64,000 nucleotides of DNA from Pseudomonas asplenii (GTDB taxonomy: Bacteria > Pseudomonadota > Gammaproteobacteria > Pseudomonadales > Pseudomonadaceae), in NCBI RefSeq assembly GCF_900105475.1, contig NZ_LT629777.1:3100001-3164000 (forward strand). The letters run 5' to 3'. Numbering within the stretch: the first letter of the stretch is position 1; every line of letters begins with the position of its first letter. The notes under the pieces were generated by a model. It ran no database searches, was not told the origin of the DNA, and saw nothing but the letters and a program-made list of their open reading frames with translations. A program made the position numbers and the translations under genes. Positions 27,557 through 35,222 of this stretch are shown piece after piece.

Positions 27557-27581
27557 AAAGCCCGCCCAGTGCGGGCTTTTT
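27557..27581 (+). terminator. Terminator after first tRNA pair
   Basis: AAAGCCCGC and GCGGGCTTT are paired over a five-base loop and end in a T-run, 40 bases after the first tRNA-Asp. Confidence 0.88.
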
Positions 27582-27679
27582 GCTGTCTGGTGTGCAGGAA
27601 ATCCAGAATTTAAATTTTTTTATTTAAATCAGTGCTTTATGGTTTTTTTGTGGCATAATGCGCCCACACCGGAAGCGAA

Positions 27680-27755
27680 GGGTGATTAGCTCAGCCGGGA
27701 GAGCATCTGCCTTACAAGCAGAGGGTCGGCGGTTCGATCCCGTCATCACCCACCA
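27680..27755 (+). tRNA. tRNA-Val (TAC), copy 2
   Basis: Identical in sequence to the copy at 27345. It is preceded by CATAATGCGCCCACACC, which matches the leader of the first copy downstream of its -10 box. Confidence 0.96.
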
Positions 27756-27773
27756 TTCGTTTCAGTGTTACGC

Positions 27774-27850
27774 GCAGCGGTAGTTCAGTCGGTTAGAATA
27801 CCGGCCTGTCACGCCGGGGGTCGCGGGTTCGAGTCCCGTCCGCTGCGCCA
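27774..27850 (+). tRNA. tRNA-Asp (GTC), copy 2
   Basis: Identical in sequence to the copy at 27440, 18 bases after the second tRNA-Val. This is the last core-type gene before the accessory catabolic block. Confidence 0.96.
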
Positions 27851-27886
27851 TATTTGCTTCCAAGGCCTACTGAACGCCTGGAAGCC

Positions 27887-27919
27887 ACGCAAAAAGCGGC
27901 CTTGTGCCGCTTTTTGCGT
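27887..27919 (+). terminator. Terminator after second tRNA pair
   Basis: A perfect 14-bp inverted repeat (ACGCAAAAAGCGGC and its inverse) with a five-base loop. Its descending arm contains a run of five T, so it can stop transcription from the tRNA side and also from the right. Confidence 0.82.
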
Positions 27920-28036
27920 TTCTGGATTCTGCTGGAATCCATCTCCCGCCACGGTTTCAAGTACACATTCAAGTACGCCGCTGGCACCGCCTTGAGCCGT
28001 TTGCAGTCATGTCGCCAGAGAGCGGTTTCACGCCGC

Positions 28037-28243
28037 TCACCGCGATGGTTGCCGTTCGAACTGTGCGCGTAGCCACTTGCTGCTTGAATCCTCCCAATGT
28101 TCTACAACGGCTGTGCGGGCTGTTTCAACGTCACGGCTGCGCAGACACACGATCAAGTGCTCATGGTCGGCGACGCTTGGCTTGGGGTCCTCATCGCAGG
28201 ATTGTTGCGACGGCAACTCTGCGCCCCCGGCGGCCTTCGGCAA
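28037..28243 (-). pseudogene. C-terminal remnant of a GntR-family (FCD domain) regulator
   Basis: Only about 45-50 residues with family resemblance remain: DHEHLIVCLRSRDVETARTA followed by VVEHWEDSSSKWLRAQFE, ending with a normal stop at 28037. This is the last helix pair of an FCD-type effector domain; the DNA-binding N-terminus and most of the FCD domain are gone. The open frame starts only with TTG. It lies divergently upstream of a truncated HAD gene, so an intact regulator/HAD pair was probably lost by deletion here. Confidence 0.7.
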
Positions 28244-28412
28244 AGTCTGCCGGGGCGGGCCTGTTAAACGGTGGTTTGTACCCAGTGACCCTCTGTTTTA
28301 CCCGTTTATGCACGGCTTCATGGTGGTGTAATAAATCCATGAGGAGGCGATGCCAGGCACACGGCAGCGGCTTACGCCGTCATGACCTCATTACTCATTC
28401 AGGACCGCCTTC
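28240..28412 (+). promoter_or_regulatory. Upstream region shared with the intact HAD gene at 38206
   Basis: Three blocks match the region before 38206 at the same spacing: GCAAAGTCTGC (28240), AAACGGTGGTTTGTA (28266) and TGGTGTAAT (28324). The last block lies 80 bases before the start codon here and 81 bases in the other copy. The ribosome-site region AGGACCGC is also shared. It looks like a duplicated promoter/operator region. Confidence 0.6.
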
Positions 28413-28601
28413 ATGAGCTTTTTTCGCCCCAGGTACATGACCTTCGACTGCTACGGCACGCTGACCCCTTTCAAAACCGCAGCCCTGACGTGCGAGCTGT
28501 TTGCCGATGGCGTACCGGTTGAGCGAATGGAGCCGTTCATCAAGGACCAGGCGGCCTATCGCTTTAGTCTCAGGTCACGTCTGACCCCTATGGATACCTA
28601 G
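28413..28601 (+). pseudogene. Truncated type II haloacid dehalogenase-like gene
   Basis: A 62-residue frame. Residues 1-50 align closely with the intact protein at 38206 (MSFFRPRYMTFDCYGTLTPF against MSFLRPKFITFDCYGTLTNF; then TCELFADG and EPFIKDQAAYRF). After AAYRF the match stops, and ten unrelated residues lead to a stop. About three quarters of the normal ~222 residues are missing. The nucleophile motif survives but the core fold does not. The FAD oxidoreductase gene starts three bases after the stop. Confidence 0.8.
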
Positions 28602-28604
28602 AAC

Positions 28605-29930
28605 ATGCCAGCACCTTTAATTTCCGTGCAAACCTGCGCCGACCTGCCGGCGCAGGCCGATGTGGTCGTGATCGGCGGCGGCATCATCGGCTCATTTACC
28701 GCCTATTACCTGGCCAGGCGCGGCATGAAGGTCGCGTTGGTTGAAAAGGGCCGCATAGGCGCCGAGCAATCAAGCCGTAACTGGGGGTGGTGCCGTCAGC
28801 AGAACCGCGATGCGCGTGAGTTGCCGATGGCCACCAAAAGCCTGGAACTGTGGGAGCAGTTCGCCAAGCAAACCGGTGAAGATACCGGTTTTACGCGGTG
28901 CGGCTTGCTCTACCTGAGCAACAACGATCAGGAACTGGAAGGGTGGGCGCGCTGGGGCGAGTTTGCGCGCACGGTCAATGTCCCGACCCAGATGCTCACC
29001 GCCGAACAAGCCGCCGAGCGCGGCAAGGCAACCGGCAAACCCTGGAAAGGCGGGGTGTTCGCACCCACCGACGGTATCGCCTTCCCCTCCCATGCGGCAC
29101 CGGCCGTCGCGCGCGCGATTATGGCGCTGGGCAGCAGCGTGCATCAGGATTGCGCGGTGCGTGGCGTGGAGACCGAAGGCGGTCGATTGTCGGCGGTGGT
29201 GACCGAAAAAGGCACCATTCGTACCAGGATCGCGGTGCTTGCCGCAGGCGCCTGGGCATCGTCGTTCTGTCGCCAGTACGGTATTCGTTTTCCGCAGGCG
29301 ACGATTCGTCAGACCGTACTTTCGGTCACGGCCCCCAGCCAGGAACTTCCCAGTGCTCTGCACACCACGAGCGCGTCCATGACCCGTCGCTCCGACGGCG
29401 GCTACACGCTGGCGATCAGCGGCCGCGGCCGGGTCGACATCACCCCGCAGTTGCTGGGTTTTTCCATGCAATTTCTGCCGATGTTTCAACGCCGCTGGCG
29501 CAACCTTGCACCTGGTGGCCTGGATGGCTGGCGTGCCGGCCACGAAAGCTGGAAGCGCTGGCGTCTTGACCAGCCCACGCCGATGGAAAAAATGCGAATT
29601 CTCGATCCTGCCGCTGACGCCTCGACCGTTGCCTTGACCTATAAGCGCGCGGTGGAACTGATGCCCGCGTTGAGCGGCACGTCGATCAAGGCGGCCTGGG
29701 CCGGTTATGTCGACAGTACCCCGGATGGTGTTCCAGGCATCGGTGAGATGGCCAGCCTGCCTGGGCTGGTACTGGCGGCCGGGTTCAGTGGACATGGCTT
29801 CGGTATCGGTCCCGGTGCGGGCCATCTGATTGCCGATATCGTCAGCGGCATGACCCCCATCGTGGACCCACTGCCCTATCATCCGGACCGTTTTCAAATG
29901 TCCGCTTGGGGCAAAGTGGCAGATTTTTGA
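28605..29930 (+). CDS. FAD-dependent oxidoreductase (DadA/DAO family)
   Basis: A 441-residue amine/amino-acid oxidase-type flavoprotein. The dinucleotide-binding motif VVVIGGGIIGSFTAYYLARR is near residue 22, followed by the flavin segment SSRNWGWCRQQNRD and a C-terminal FSGHGFGIGPGAGHLIADI motif. The fold oxidises secondary or primary amines, usually passing electrons to the quinone pool or oxygen. No Shine-Dalgarno sequence precedes ATG 28605, which lies directly after the truncated HAD gene; the original leader may have been deleted with the HAD body. Substrate unknown. Confidence 0.85.
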   Translation: MPAPLISVQTCADLPAQADVVVIGGGIIGSFTAYYLARRGMKVALVEKGRIGAEQSSRNWGWCRQQNRDARELPMATKSLELWEQFAKQTGEDTGFTRCGLLYLSNNDQELEGWARWGEFARTVNVPTQMLTAEQAAERGKATGKPWKGGVFAPTDGIAFPSHAAPAVARAIMALGSSVHQDCAVRGVETEGGRLSAVVTEKGTIRTRIAVLAAGAWASSFCRQYGIRFPQATIRQTVLSVTAPSQELPSALHTTSASMTRRSDGGYTLAISGRGRVDITPQLLGFSMQFLPMFQRRWRNLAPGGLDGWRAGHESWKRWRLDQPTPMEKMRILDPAADASTVALTYKRAVELMPALSGTSIKAAWAGYVDSTPDGVPGIGEMASLPGLVLAAGFSGHGFGIGPGAGHLIADIVSGMTPIVDPLPYHPDRFQMSAWGKVADF

Positions 29931-29986
29931 GCTGAAGCCGAGGCCGTTGCGTGCAGGCCATTGCCGCATGCAACGGCCTTTGTACT

Positions 29987-31450
29987 CTATCGACCAAAGC
30001 CAACGATGGCCTTGGTTTCCAGAAACTCTTCAAAGCCATGCACGCCGTACTCGCGGCCATTACCCGAACGTTTGTAACCACCGAAGGGCGCCATCGGGTC
30101 CCAGGCGGGATAGTTCAGGTGCACTTGCCCTGCGCGAATACGCGAAGCGACGGCACGGGCAAGCGCCAGATCCTGTGTCTGGACATGGGCGCCGAGCCCA
30201 TACACGGTATCGTTGGCGATGGCGACCGCTTCATCCAGCGTCTCATAGGCAATGATGCACAGCACCGGGCCAAAGATTTCCTCCTGGGCAATGCGCATGG
30301 TGCTGCTCACTTCGGAAAAAACGGTCGGCCGGGTATAGAAGCCGGTGTCAAAACCGGACGCCCGTCCGGGACCACCGCAGACCAGTTTGGCGCCTTCGTC
30401 GAGGCCTGCCTGGATCATCGCCTGGACGCGATTGAACTGGGCTTCGTTGGCAATCGGGCCCAACTGGGTGGCTTCCGATTGCGGGTCGCCGACGATGAGT
30501 GCATTCGCCGTGGCGGCAGCCAGGGCTTCGACCTCGGCCAGGCGGCTTTTGGGCACGATCATGCGGGTTGGCGCACTGCACGATTGCCCTACGTTGCGAA
30601 ACGCCGACATCACTCCCAGCGGCACGGCTTTGGCGAAGTCGGCATCAGGCAGCATTACATTCGGGGACTTGCCCCCCAGCTCCTGGGTGACGCGTTTCAC
30701 CGTCGGGGCGGCGGCTTGTGCAACCAGCGCGCCTGCACGGTTGGAGCCGGTGATTGAAATCATGTCGATATCCGGGTGTGCCGCCATGGCGGCACCGACC
30801 TCGGCCCCACTGCCGTTCACCAGGTTGAACACGCCGGGCGGCAGGCCGGCGTCATGCACCAGTTGGGCAAACAGCAGGGCGCTCAGCGGTGACAGTTCGC
30901 TGGGTTTCAATACCACGGTGCAACCGGCGGCGATGGCCGGGGCCACTTTCGCGGTGATTTGATACAGCGGCCAGTTCCACGGTGTGATAAGACCGCACAC
31001 GCCGATAGGCTCGCGCTCGATTGCGGTGCTGCCTTCAAGGGTCTGGAAGCGATAAGTGGACAGCAGGTCACGGGCAACCCGGACATGTTCGGCCGCCAGC
31101 GGCACTTGCATCGCTCGCGCGAAGCTGATGGCCGCGCCCATTTCCAGGCTGAGCGCCTGCGCAAGCTGCTCTTTGCGCTCGATGATCAGTTCGTGGATTT
31201 TTCCCAGCACCTGCGCTCTTGACTCGGCAGGGGTCGCAGACCAACCGGCCAACGCCGCCCGTGCGGCAGCCACGGCCCGGTCGACATCCTCGGCAGACCC
31301 GCACGCCACCTGGGCAACCACCTTTTCACTGGCCGGATTGACCACCGGCAAACTGGCCGAAATGGCCGGGTTCACCCAGCGGCCATCGATGTAAAACTGC
31401 TGAGACGTTTGCGGATCAAGGCTGTCGTTGATCGATGTGTGTGTGGTCAT
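29987..31450 (-). CDS. Aldehyde dehydrogenase family protein
   Basis: A 487-residue NAD(P)-dependent aldehyde dehydrogenase. The NAD motif LITPWNWPLYQI, the general base region TQELGGKSPNVM (Glu) and the catalytic cysteine in NVGQSCSAPTRM are present, as is the C-terminal PFGGYKRSGNGREYG. It is the last gene of the minus-strand run that starts at 35127, separated from the GNAT gene by 132 bases. It probably oxidises the aldehyde released by the neighbouring amine oxidases. Confidence 0.9.
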   Translation of the reverse strand: MTTHTSINDSLDPQTSQQFYIDGRWVNPAISASLPVVNPASEKVVAQVACGSAEDVDRAVAAARAALAGWSATPAESRAQVLGKIHELIIERKEQLAQALSLEMGAAISFARAMQVPLAAEHVRVARDLLSTYRFQTLEGSTAIEREPIGVCGLITPWNWPLYQITAKVAPAIAAGCTVVLKPSELSPLSALLFAQLVHDAGLPPGVFNLVNGSGAEVGAAMAAHPDIDMISITGSNRAGALVAQAAAPTVKRVTQELGGKSPNVMLPDADFAKAVPLGVMSAFRNVGQSCSAPTRMIVPKSRLAEVEALAAATANALIVGDPQSEATQLGPIANEAQFNRVQAMIQAGLDEGAKLVCGGPGRASGFDTGFYTRPTVFSEVSSTMRIAQEEIFGPVLCIIAYETLDEAVAIANDTVYGLGAHVQTQDLALARAVASRIRAGQVHLNYPAWDPMAPFGGYKRSGNGREYGVHGFEEFLETKAIVGFGR

Positions 31451-31582
31451 CCAACTGGCTCCCTGGAGCGTAAATAGGCGTTGCGTACAGCACGGCCCGA
31501 TGTATCGCTAACCTAGCAAAAGGTGCCAGCCCAAAGATGCCGTTCTTCAACCCTGCAAGGGATAATCTGCTGAATCTGGCCG

Positions 31583-32428
31583 TTAGCCGATGGCTTGCGT
31601 CACCAGCGCAAACTGGTTGATGCCGTCGCTGGGTTGCGGCGGCATACCCCGCACCATCCGTGGCGCTTTATCCACGCACGGCAGTCCCAGGCTCTCCAGC
31701 CATTCGGCCAACCCGCACTCGGTGGGGATGTCGAAGCGCACGAAGGCGCCGGGGATCGACTGCAGCAGATGGGTAATCAACTGTCGGGCCTGGTCCTGGT
31801 CTTGTGCAACCACGGGGCCAATAAGATGACCACGACCAAATCGGCGCAGCAGGGCGCATCCTTTGAGGTGTCCTTCTACCTCTATGCCGACCACCTGCTC
31901 GGCCGCCGGCAGCAGGTCATTGAGTACCCCGGTGCGGTCCAGGCCGCTGCCGGCTTTGGCCAGTTCGATCACCTTCGGATAATCGGCCGGGCTCAATACG
32001 CGACACGCTGTGTGAGGTGTCGAGGGGATGGGCGCAGGCGCCTGCGGCACGCCCTGATGTTGCTGGATGCGTGCAAACTCGACGAAACCCATGCTGATGT
32101 ACAACGGCGCACCTGACTCGGTGGCATTGAGGAGGGGCGTGCGCGGGGCCACGGCATCCAGGCACAGGTTCATCAGGCGGCGTCCGATACCTTTGCCCTG
32201 GTGCTGATCACTCACGATCACCAGACCAATCGAAGAATAGGCCCCCTGATGGCAGGCGAACGCGACGCCTACCAAGGCACCGTCATGTTCGGCGACGAAG
32301 CCTTCGGACGTGCGCTGTACCATGGCCCAGTCTTCCTCGCGGTGAGGCCATTTCAGGTGCATGGAGAGTGCGTGGGCAGCAGGCATGTCGGCGGCGCTGA
32401 CCTTGCGATACACGTATGGGTGGCTCAT
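31583..32428 (-). CDS. Two-domain GNAT acetyltransferase
   Basis: A 281-residue protein with an N-terminal GNAT domain (acetyl-CoA motif IVSDQHQGKGIGRRLM near residue 73) and a C-terminal second acetyltransferase-like domain (Acetyltransf_18 pattern: GCALLRRFGRGHLIGPVVAQ). A paralogue with the same layout is at 36853. ATG 32428 overlaps the stop of the flavoprotein gene (ATGA) and has AGGAAA upstream; the longer frame is not coding. It may acetylate an amino intermediate of this pathway. Confidence 0.87.
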   Translation of the reverse strand: MSHPYVYRKVSAADMPAAHALSMHLKWPHREEDWAMVQRTSEGFVAEHDGALVGVAFACHQGAYSSIGLVIVSDQHQGKGIGRRLMNLCLDAVAPRTPLLNATESGAPLYISMGFVEFARIQQHQGVPQAPAPIPSTPHTACRVLSPADYPKVIELAKAGSGLDRTGVLNDLLPAAEQVVGIEVEGHLKGCALLRRFGRGHLIGPVVAQDQDQARQLITHLLQSIPGAFVRFDIPTECGLAEWLESLGLPCVDKAPRMVRGMPPQPSDGINQFALVTQAIG

Positions 32429-33597
32429 ATCAGTTTTCCTGTAGTGGGGAGGTTGGCAGTGACCATCGAGGGTTGGGTAAACCGCCGGATATCGAACGGA
32501 CTGATCAAGGTGCTGGTGCTCCCGGTACTGATCAGTTCGGCCATCACATCCCCCACGCCCGGGCCTAGCTGGAAGCCGTGGCCGCAAAAACCGAAGGCAT
32601 AAAACAGCCCGTCCACGCTGCCGCTGGGGCCCATGACCGGCAGGGAATCGGGGGTGTAGCTTTCGATGCCGCTCCACACGCGGATGATGTTCAGTTTCTC
32701 GGCCCCCGGTAGCAGGCGCTTCATCTGACGCATCTGGTTGAGCAGGCTTTCGGGTTTGAAATACGCCCGTCGGTTGACCATGTCCGGCGTGCAGCGGTTG
32801 CCGCCGCCGATGATGATGTTGCCGCGCGGGATCTGACGGAAGTAGATGACCTCTTCCTTGATTTTGGTGAACACGCCGATCACGGTGGGCAAGGCATAGG
32901 GCACCGGTTCAGTGACCGACATCTGCGGGCCGTTGGGCTCCAGCGGCACCGGTTCGCCAAAGCGCTCGGACAAGCGGGCGGCCCAGGCGCCGGCAGTAAT
33001 CAACAGTTGCTCTGCGGCGAACAGTTGTCCGTCGGTGGTGGTGACGTGGAACAGGCCATTGACCTTTTCCACGTCCGCGACTTCGGTTTTTTCCTCGATT
33101 CGTGCGCCGAGGCGCCGGGCGGCGCGGGCAAACGCTGGTGCGGCCAGGCGGGGGTTGGCATGGCCGTCATGGGGCGCATAGGAGCCGCCTCGCACCTCTG
33201 AGCCGAGGAAACCGAAGCGTCGGTGCAACTCGGCGCCGCGATAGATTTTCAGGTCCAGTTGCGCGGCTTCCGGCGCGGCGGCGTAGGCTTCGAGTTCGGC
33301 GATTTCATCATCGCGATAACACACGCGCATGTGGCCGCTGGGGATAAATTCCAGGTCATCGTCGATCAGTTCCGGCAGGCGTTTCCATAGCGCCCACGAA
33401 CGATTGGCCAGTTCCAGTTGCCCCAGGTAGCGGCCTTGGCGGCGTACGTTGCCGAAATTGACACCGCTGGCGTACTGGCCGATCTGGTCGCGTTCCAGCA
33501 GGGTGACCGAGCAACCGCGTCGGCGCAGGAAAAACGCCGACGATGCGCCCATGATGCCGCCGCCGATGATCAGCACGTCGCTTTTTTGCGGGATCAT
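32425..33597 (-). CDS. FAD-dependent oxidoreductase, HcnC/opine-oxidase beta-subunit type
   Basis: A 390-residue flavoprotein with the motif VLIIGGGIMGASSAFFLRRR at residues 8-27. It is nearly the same as the protein at 47244: long stretches such as LLERDQIGQYASGVNFGNVR and GSYAPHDGHANPRLAAPAFA are shared. Unlike that copy, it has no 2Fe-2S or HcnB-like partner beside it; instead RidA and a PLP enzyme lie upstream. It may share the partners encoded at 45.6-47.2 kb or act alone as an amino acid oxidase. Confidence 0.87.
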   Translation of the reverse strand: MIPQKSDVLIIGGGIMGASSAFFLRRRGCSVTLLERDQIGQYASGVNFGNVRRQGRYLGQLELANRSWALWKRLPELIDDDLEFIPSGHMRVCYRDDEIAELEAYAAAPEAAQLDLKIYRGAELHRRFGFLGSEVRGGSYAPHDGHANPRLAAPAFARAARRLGARIEEKTEVADVEKVNGLFHVTTTDGQLFAAEQLLITAGAWAARLSERFGEPVPLEPNGPQMSVTEPVPYALPTVIGVFTKIKEEVIYFRQIPRGNIIIGGGNRCTPDMVNRRAYFKPESLLNQMRQMKRLLPGAEKLNIIRVWSGIESYTPDSLPVMGPSGSVDGLFYAFGFCGHGFQLGPGVGDVMAELISTGSTSTLISPFDIRRFTQPSMVTANLPTTGKLI

Positions 33598-34001
33598 GAA
33601 GGTTGCTCCTGGGCGACACGGGCCACCGCTTCGATTTCGATCAGGTAACCATGATGCAGCACCGGCACGGGCACCACGGCGCGCGCCGGTTTATGTTCAC
33701 CCAGGTAGCGCGCGTAAATCTGATCGAAGGCGGGCCAGTGTTCTATCCCGACGACGTACACCGTCACTTTGAGCAGGTCACGCTGACTCAGGCCCGCTTC
33801 ACCGAGGATCGCCATCAGGTTATCCAGGGCAATCGAAGCCTGAACCTCGAACGGCTCACCGTTGCTGTGCTCGCCATTGGCGCGTACCGGCAGTTGTCCT
33901 GACACATACAACACGCCCCCGTGTGCGACCGCCTGGGCATAGTGCCCGCCCGGTGGTGCCGCGTGGGGGCTGAAAATCGAGTGGATGTGATTACCAGCCA
34001 T
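33594..34001 (-). CDS. RidA family protein (enamine/imine deaminase)
   Basis: A 135-residue YjgF/YER057c/UK114 family protein. The motif VLYVSGQLPVRANGE and the C-terminal VEVPVLHHGYLIEIEAVA-type end (here VPVPVLHHGYLIEIEAVA) are characteristic. RidA hydrolyses reactive imines formed by PLP enzymes and flavin amine oxidases, which fits its place between a PLP enzyme and an FAD oxidoreductase. ATG 34001 overlaps the upstream gene by 11 bases and has GGAG at good spacing. Confidence 0.9.
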   Translation of the reverse strand: MAGNHIHSIFSPHAAPPGGHYAQAVAHGGVLYVSGQLPVRANGEHSNGEPFEVQASIALDNLMAILGEAGLSQRDLLKVTVYVVGIEHWPAFDQIYARYLGEHKPARAVVPVPVLHHGYLIEIEAVARVAQEQPS

Positions 34002-35127
34002 GCAGGCGACTCCAGGTGTGGACCGTGCCATCGGCATCCACGGCATGATAGTCCGGGAACTGCGCGCCGGTGGCACAGGCATGGTTGGGCAGGATGCGCA
34101 GCCGACTGCCGATGGGAAAACGTGTGGCAAGCGCTTCACCTTGGGCAGCCTCCATGCTGATGATGCCGTGTTCCTGATTGGCTCCGGTGACCAGCGCTCC
34201 GTCGATCCAGGCGCCCGCTTCGGTACACACTTGGCCATAACCGAAGTCCTGGCGCTGGCGTTGCGTGCCGCGGTCACGGCTCATGGCCATCCAGCCGGCG
34301 TCGGTGATGATCCAGCCTTTGTCCTGCTGATGGCCGATGACCGTGGTCAGTACACTCAGCGCCAACTCGTCGGCCTGGCACACGCCAATGTTGCGCATGA
34401 CCAGGTCGAAGAACACATACACGCCCGCACGTACTTCGGTGACGCCCGCAAGGTTCAGCGCCGAGAGGGCGGTGGGGGTTGAGCCGATACTGACCTCGGG
34501 GCACGCCAGCCCGATGGCGCGGATGTTTTCTGCGGCGCTTACGCAGAGCATGCGTTCCTGTTCCGCCAGCGCCTGCAGGGGTTCAAGGCTGTCCAACTCG
34601 TAACTGGAGCCGGCGTGGGTCATCACGCCGCGCAGTTGCAGGCCGCCGCCGTCGAGGATACGCGCGACGTCGAGCAGTGCAGGGGCTTGCGCGGCCAGGC
34701 CGGAACGATGGCCGTCACAATCGATTTCAATCCATACCTCGAAGCGCTCGTCGTGCAGGCGTGCGAACGCGACGATGGCCTCGGCCCCTGCAACGCTGTC
34801 GGTCAGCAGGCTGAGGTTGCAGCCTTTACGTCTCAGGGCCAGGGCCTGGGGGAGTTTGCCCGGTACCATGGCAACGGCATAGAACACATCGGCGATGCCG
34901 GCGGCGAAGCAATGCTCGGCTTCTTTAAGGGTGGAAACCGTGACGCCGCTGGCGCCTGCGGCCATTTGTGCGTGGATCACCGGCAGGCATTTGCTGGTCT
35001 TGATGTGCGGGCGCAAACGTACGCCCAGGTCTTTCATGCGCTGTTGCATTCGCTGGATGTTGCGCTGCATTCGGGGGATATCGACGAGGGCGGCAGGTGT
35101 GTCGAGGCAAGCAATCGGCGTGGACAT
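33991..35127 (-). CDS. DSD1 family PLP enzyme (D-threonine aldolase / D-serine dehydratase-like)
   Basis: A 378-residue fold-type III (alanine racemase-like) enzyme. The PLP lysine is in RLRPHIKTSKC near residue 44, preceded by the family start LDTPAALVDIPRMQRNI. The C-terminal metal-site region contains LPNHACAT. Relatives are D-threonine aldolase, D-serine dehydratase and beta-hydroxyaspartate aldolase; sequence alone does not separate these. It is the first gene of the minus-strand run and is divergent from a LysR regulator. Confidence 0.87.
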   Translation of the reverse strand: MSTPIACLDTPAALVDIPRMQRNIQRMQQRMKDLGVRLRPHIKTSKCLPVIHAQMAAGASGVTVSTLKEAEHCFAAGIADVFYAVAMVPGKLPQALALRRKGCNLSLLTDSVAGAEAIVAFARLHDERFEVWIEIDCDGHRSGLAAQAPALLDVARILDGGGLQLRGVMTHAGSSYELDSLEPLQALAEQERMLCVSAAENIRAIGLACPEVSIGSTPTALSALNLAGVTEVRAGVYVFFDLVMRNIGVCQADELALSVLTTVIGHQQDKGWIITDAGWMAMSRDRGTQRQRQDFGYGQVCTEAGAWIDGALVTGANQEHGIISMEAAQGEALATRFPIGSRLRILPNHACATGAQFPDYHAVDADGTVHTWSRLHGW

Positions 35128-35174
35128 GGCAGAACTCGCAGGGCTGGGGACAGGCTGCACTCTACTCAGCGGTC

Positions 35175-35191
35175 TTTAACTTGTGGTTAAA
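35175..35191. promoter_or_regulatory. Candidate LysR operator
   Basis: TTTAACTTGTGGTTAAA is a perfect inverted repeat (6-bp arms, 5-base centre) of the T-N11-A type, in the 95-base divergent region between the DSD1-like and LysR genes. Confidence 0.6.
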
Positions 35192-35222
35192 TCAAAGCGA
35201 ATCAATCATTAAGTAAAACTGA

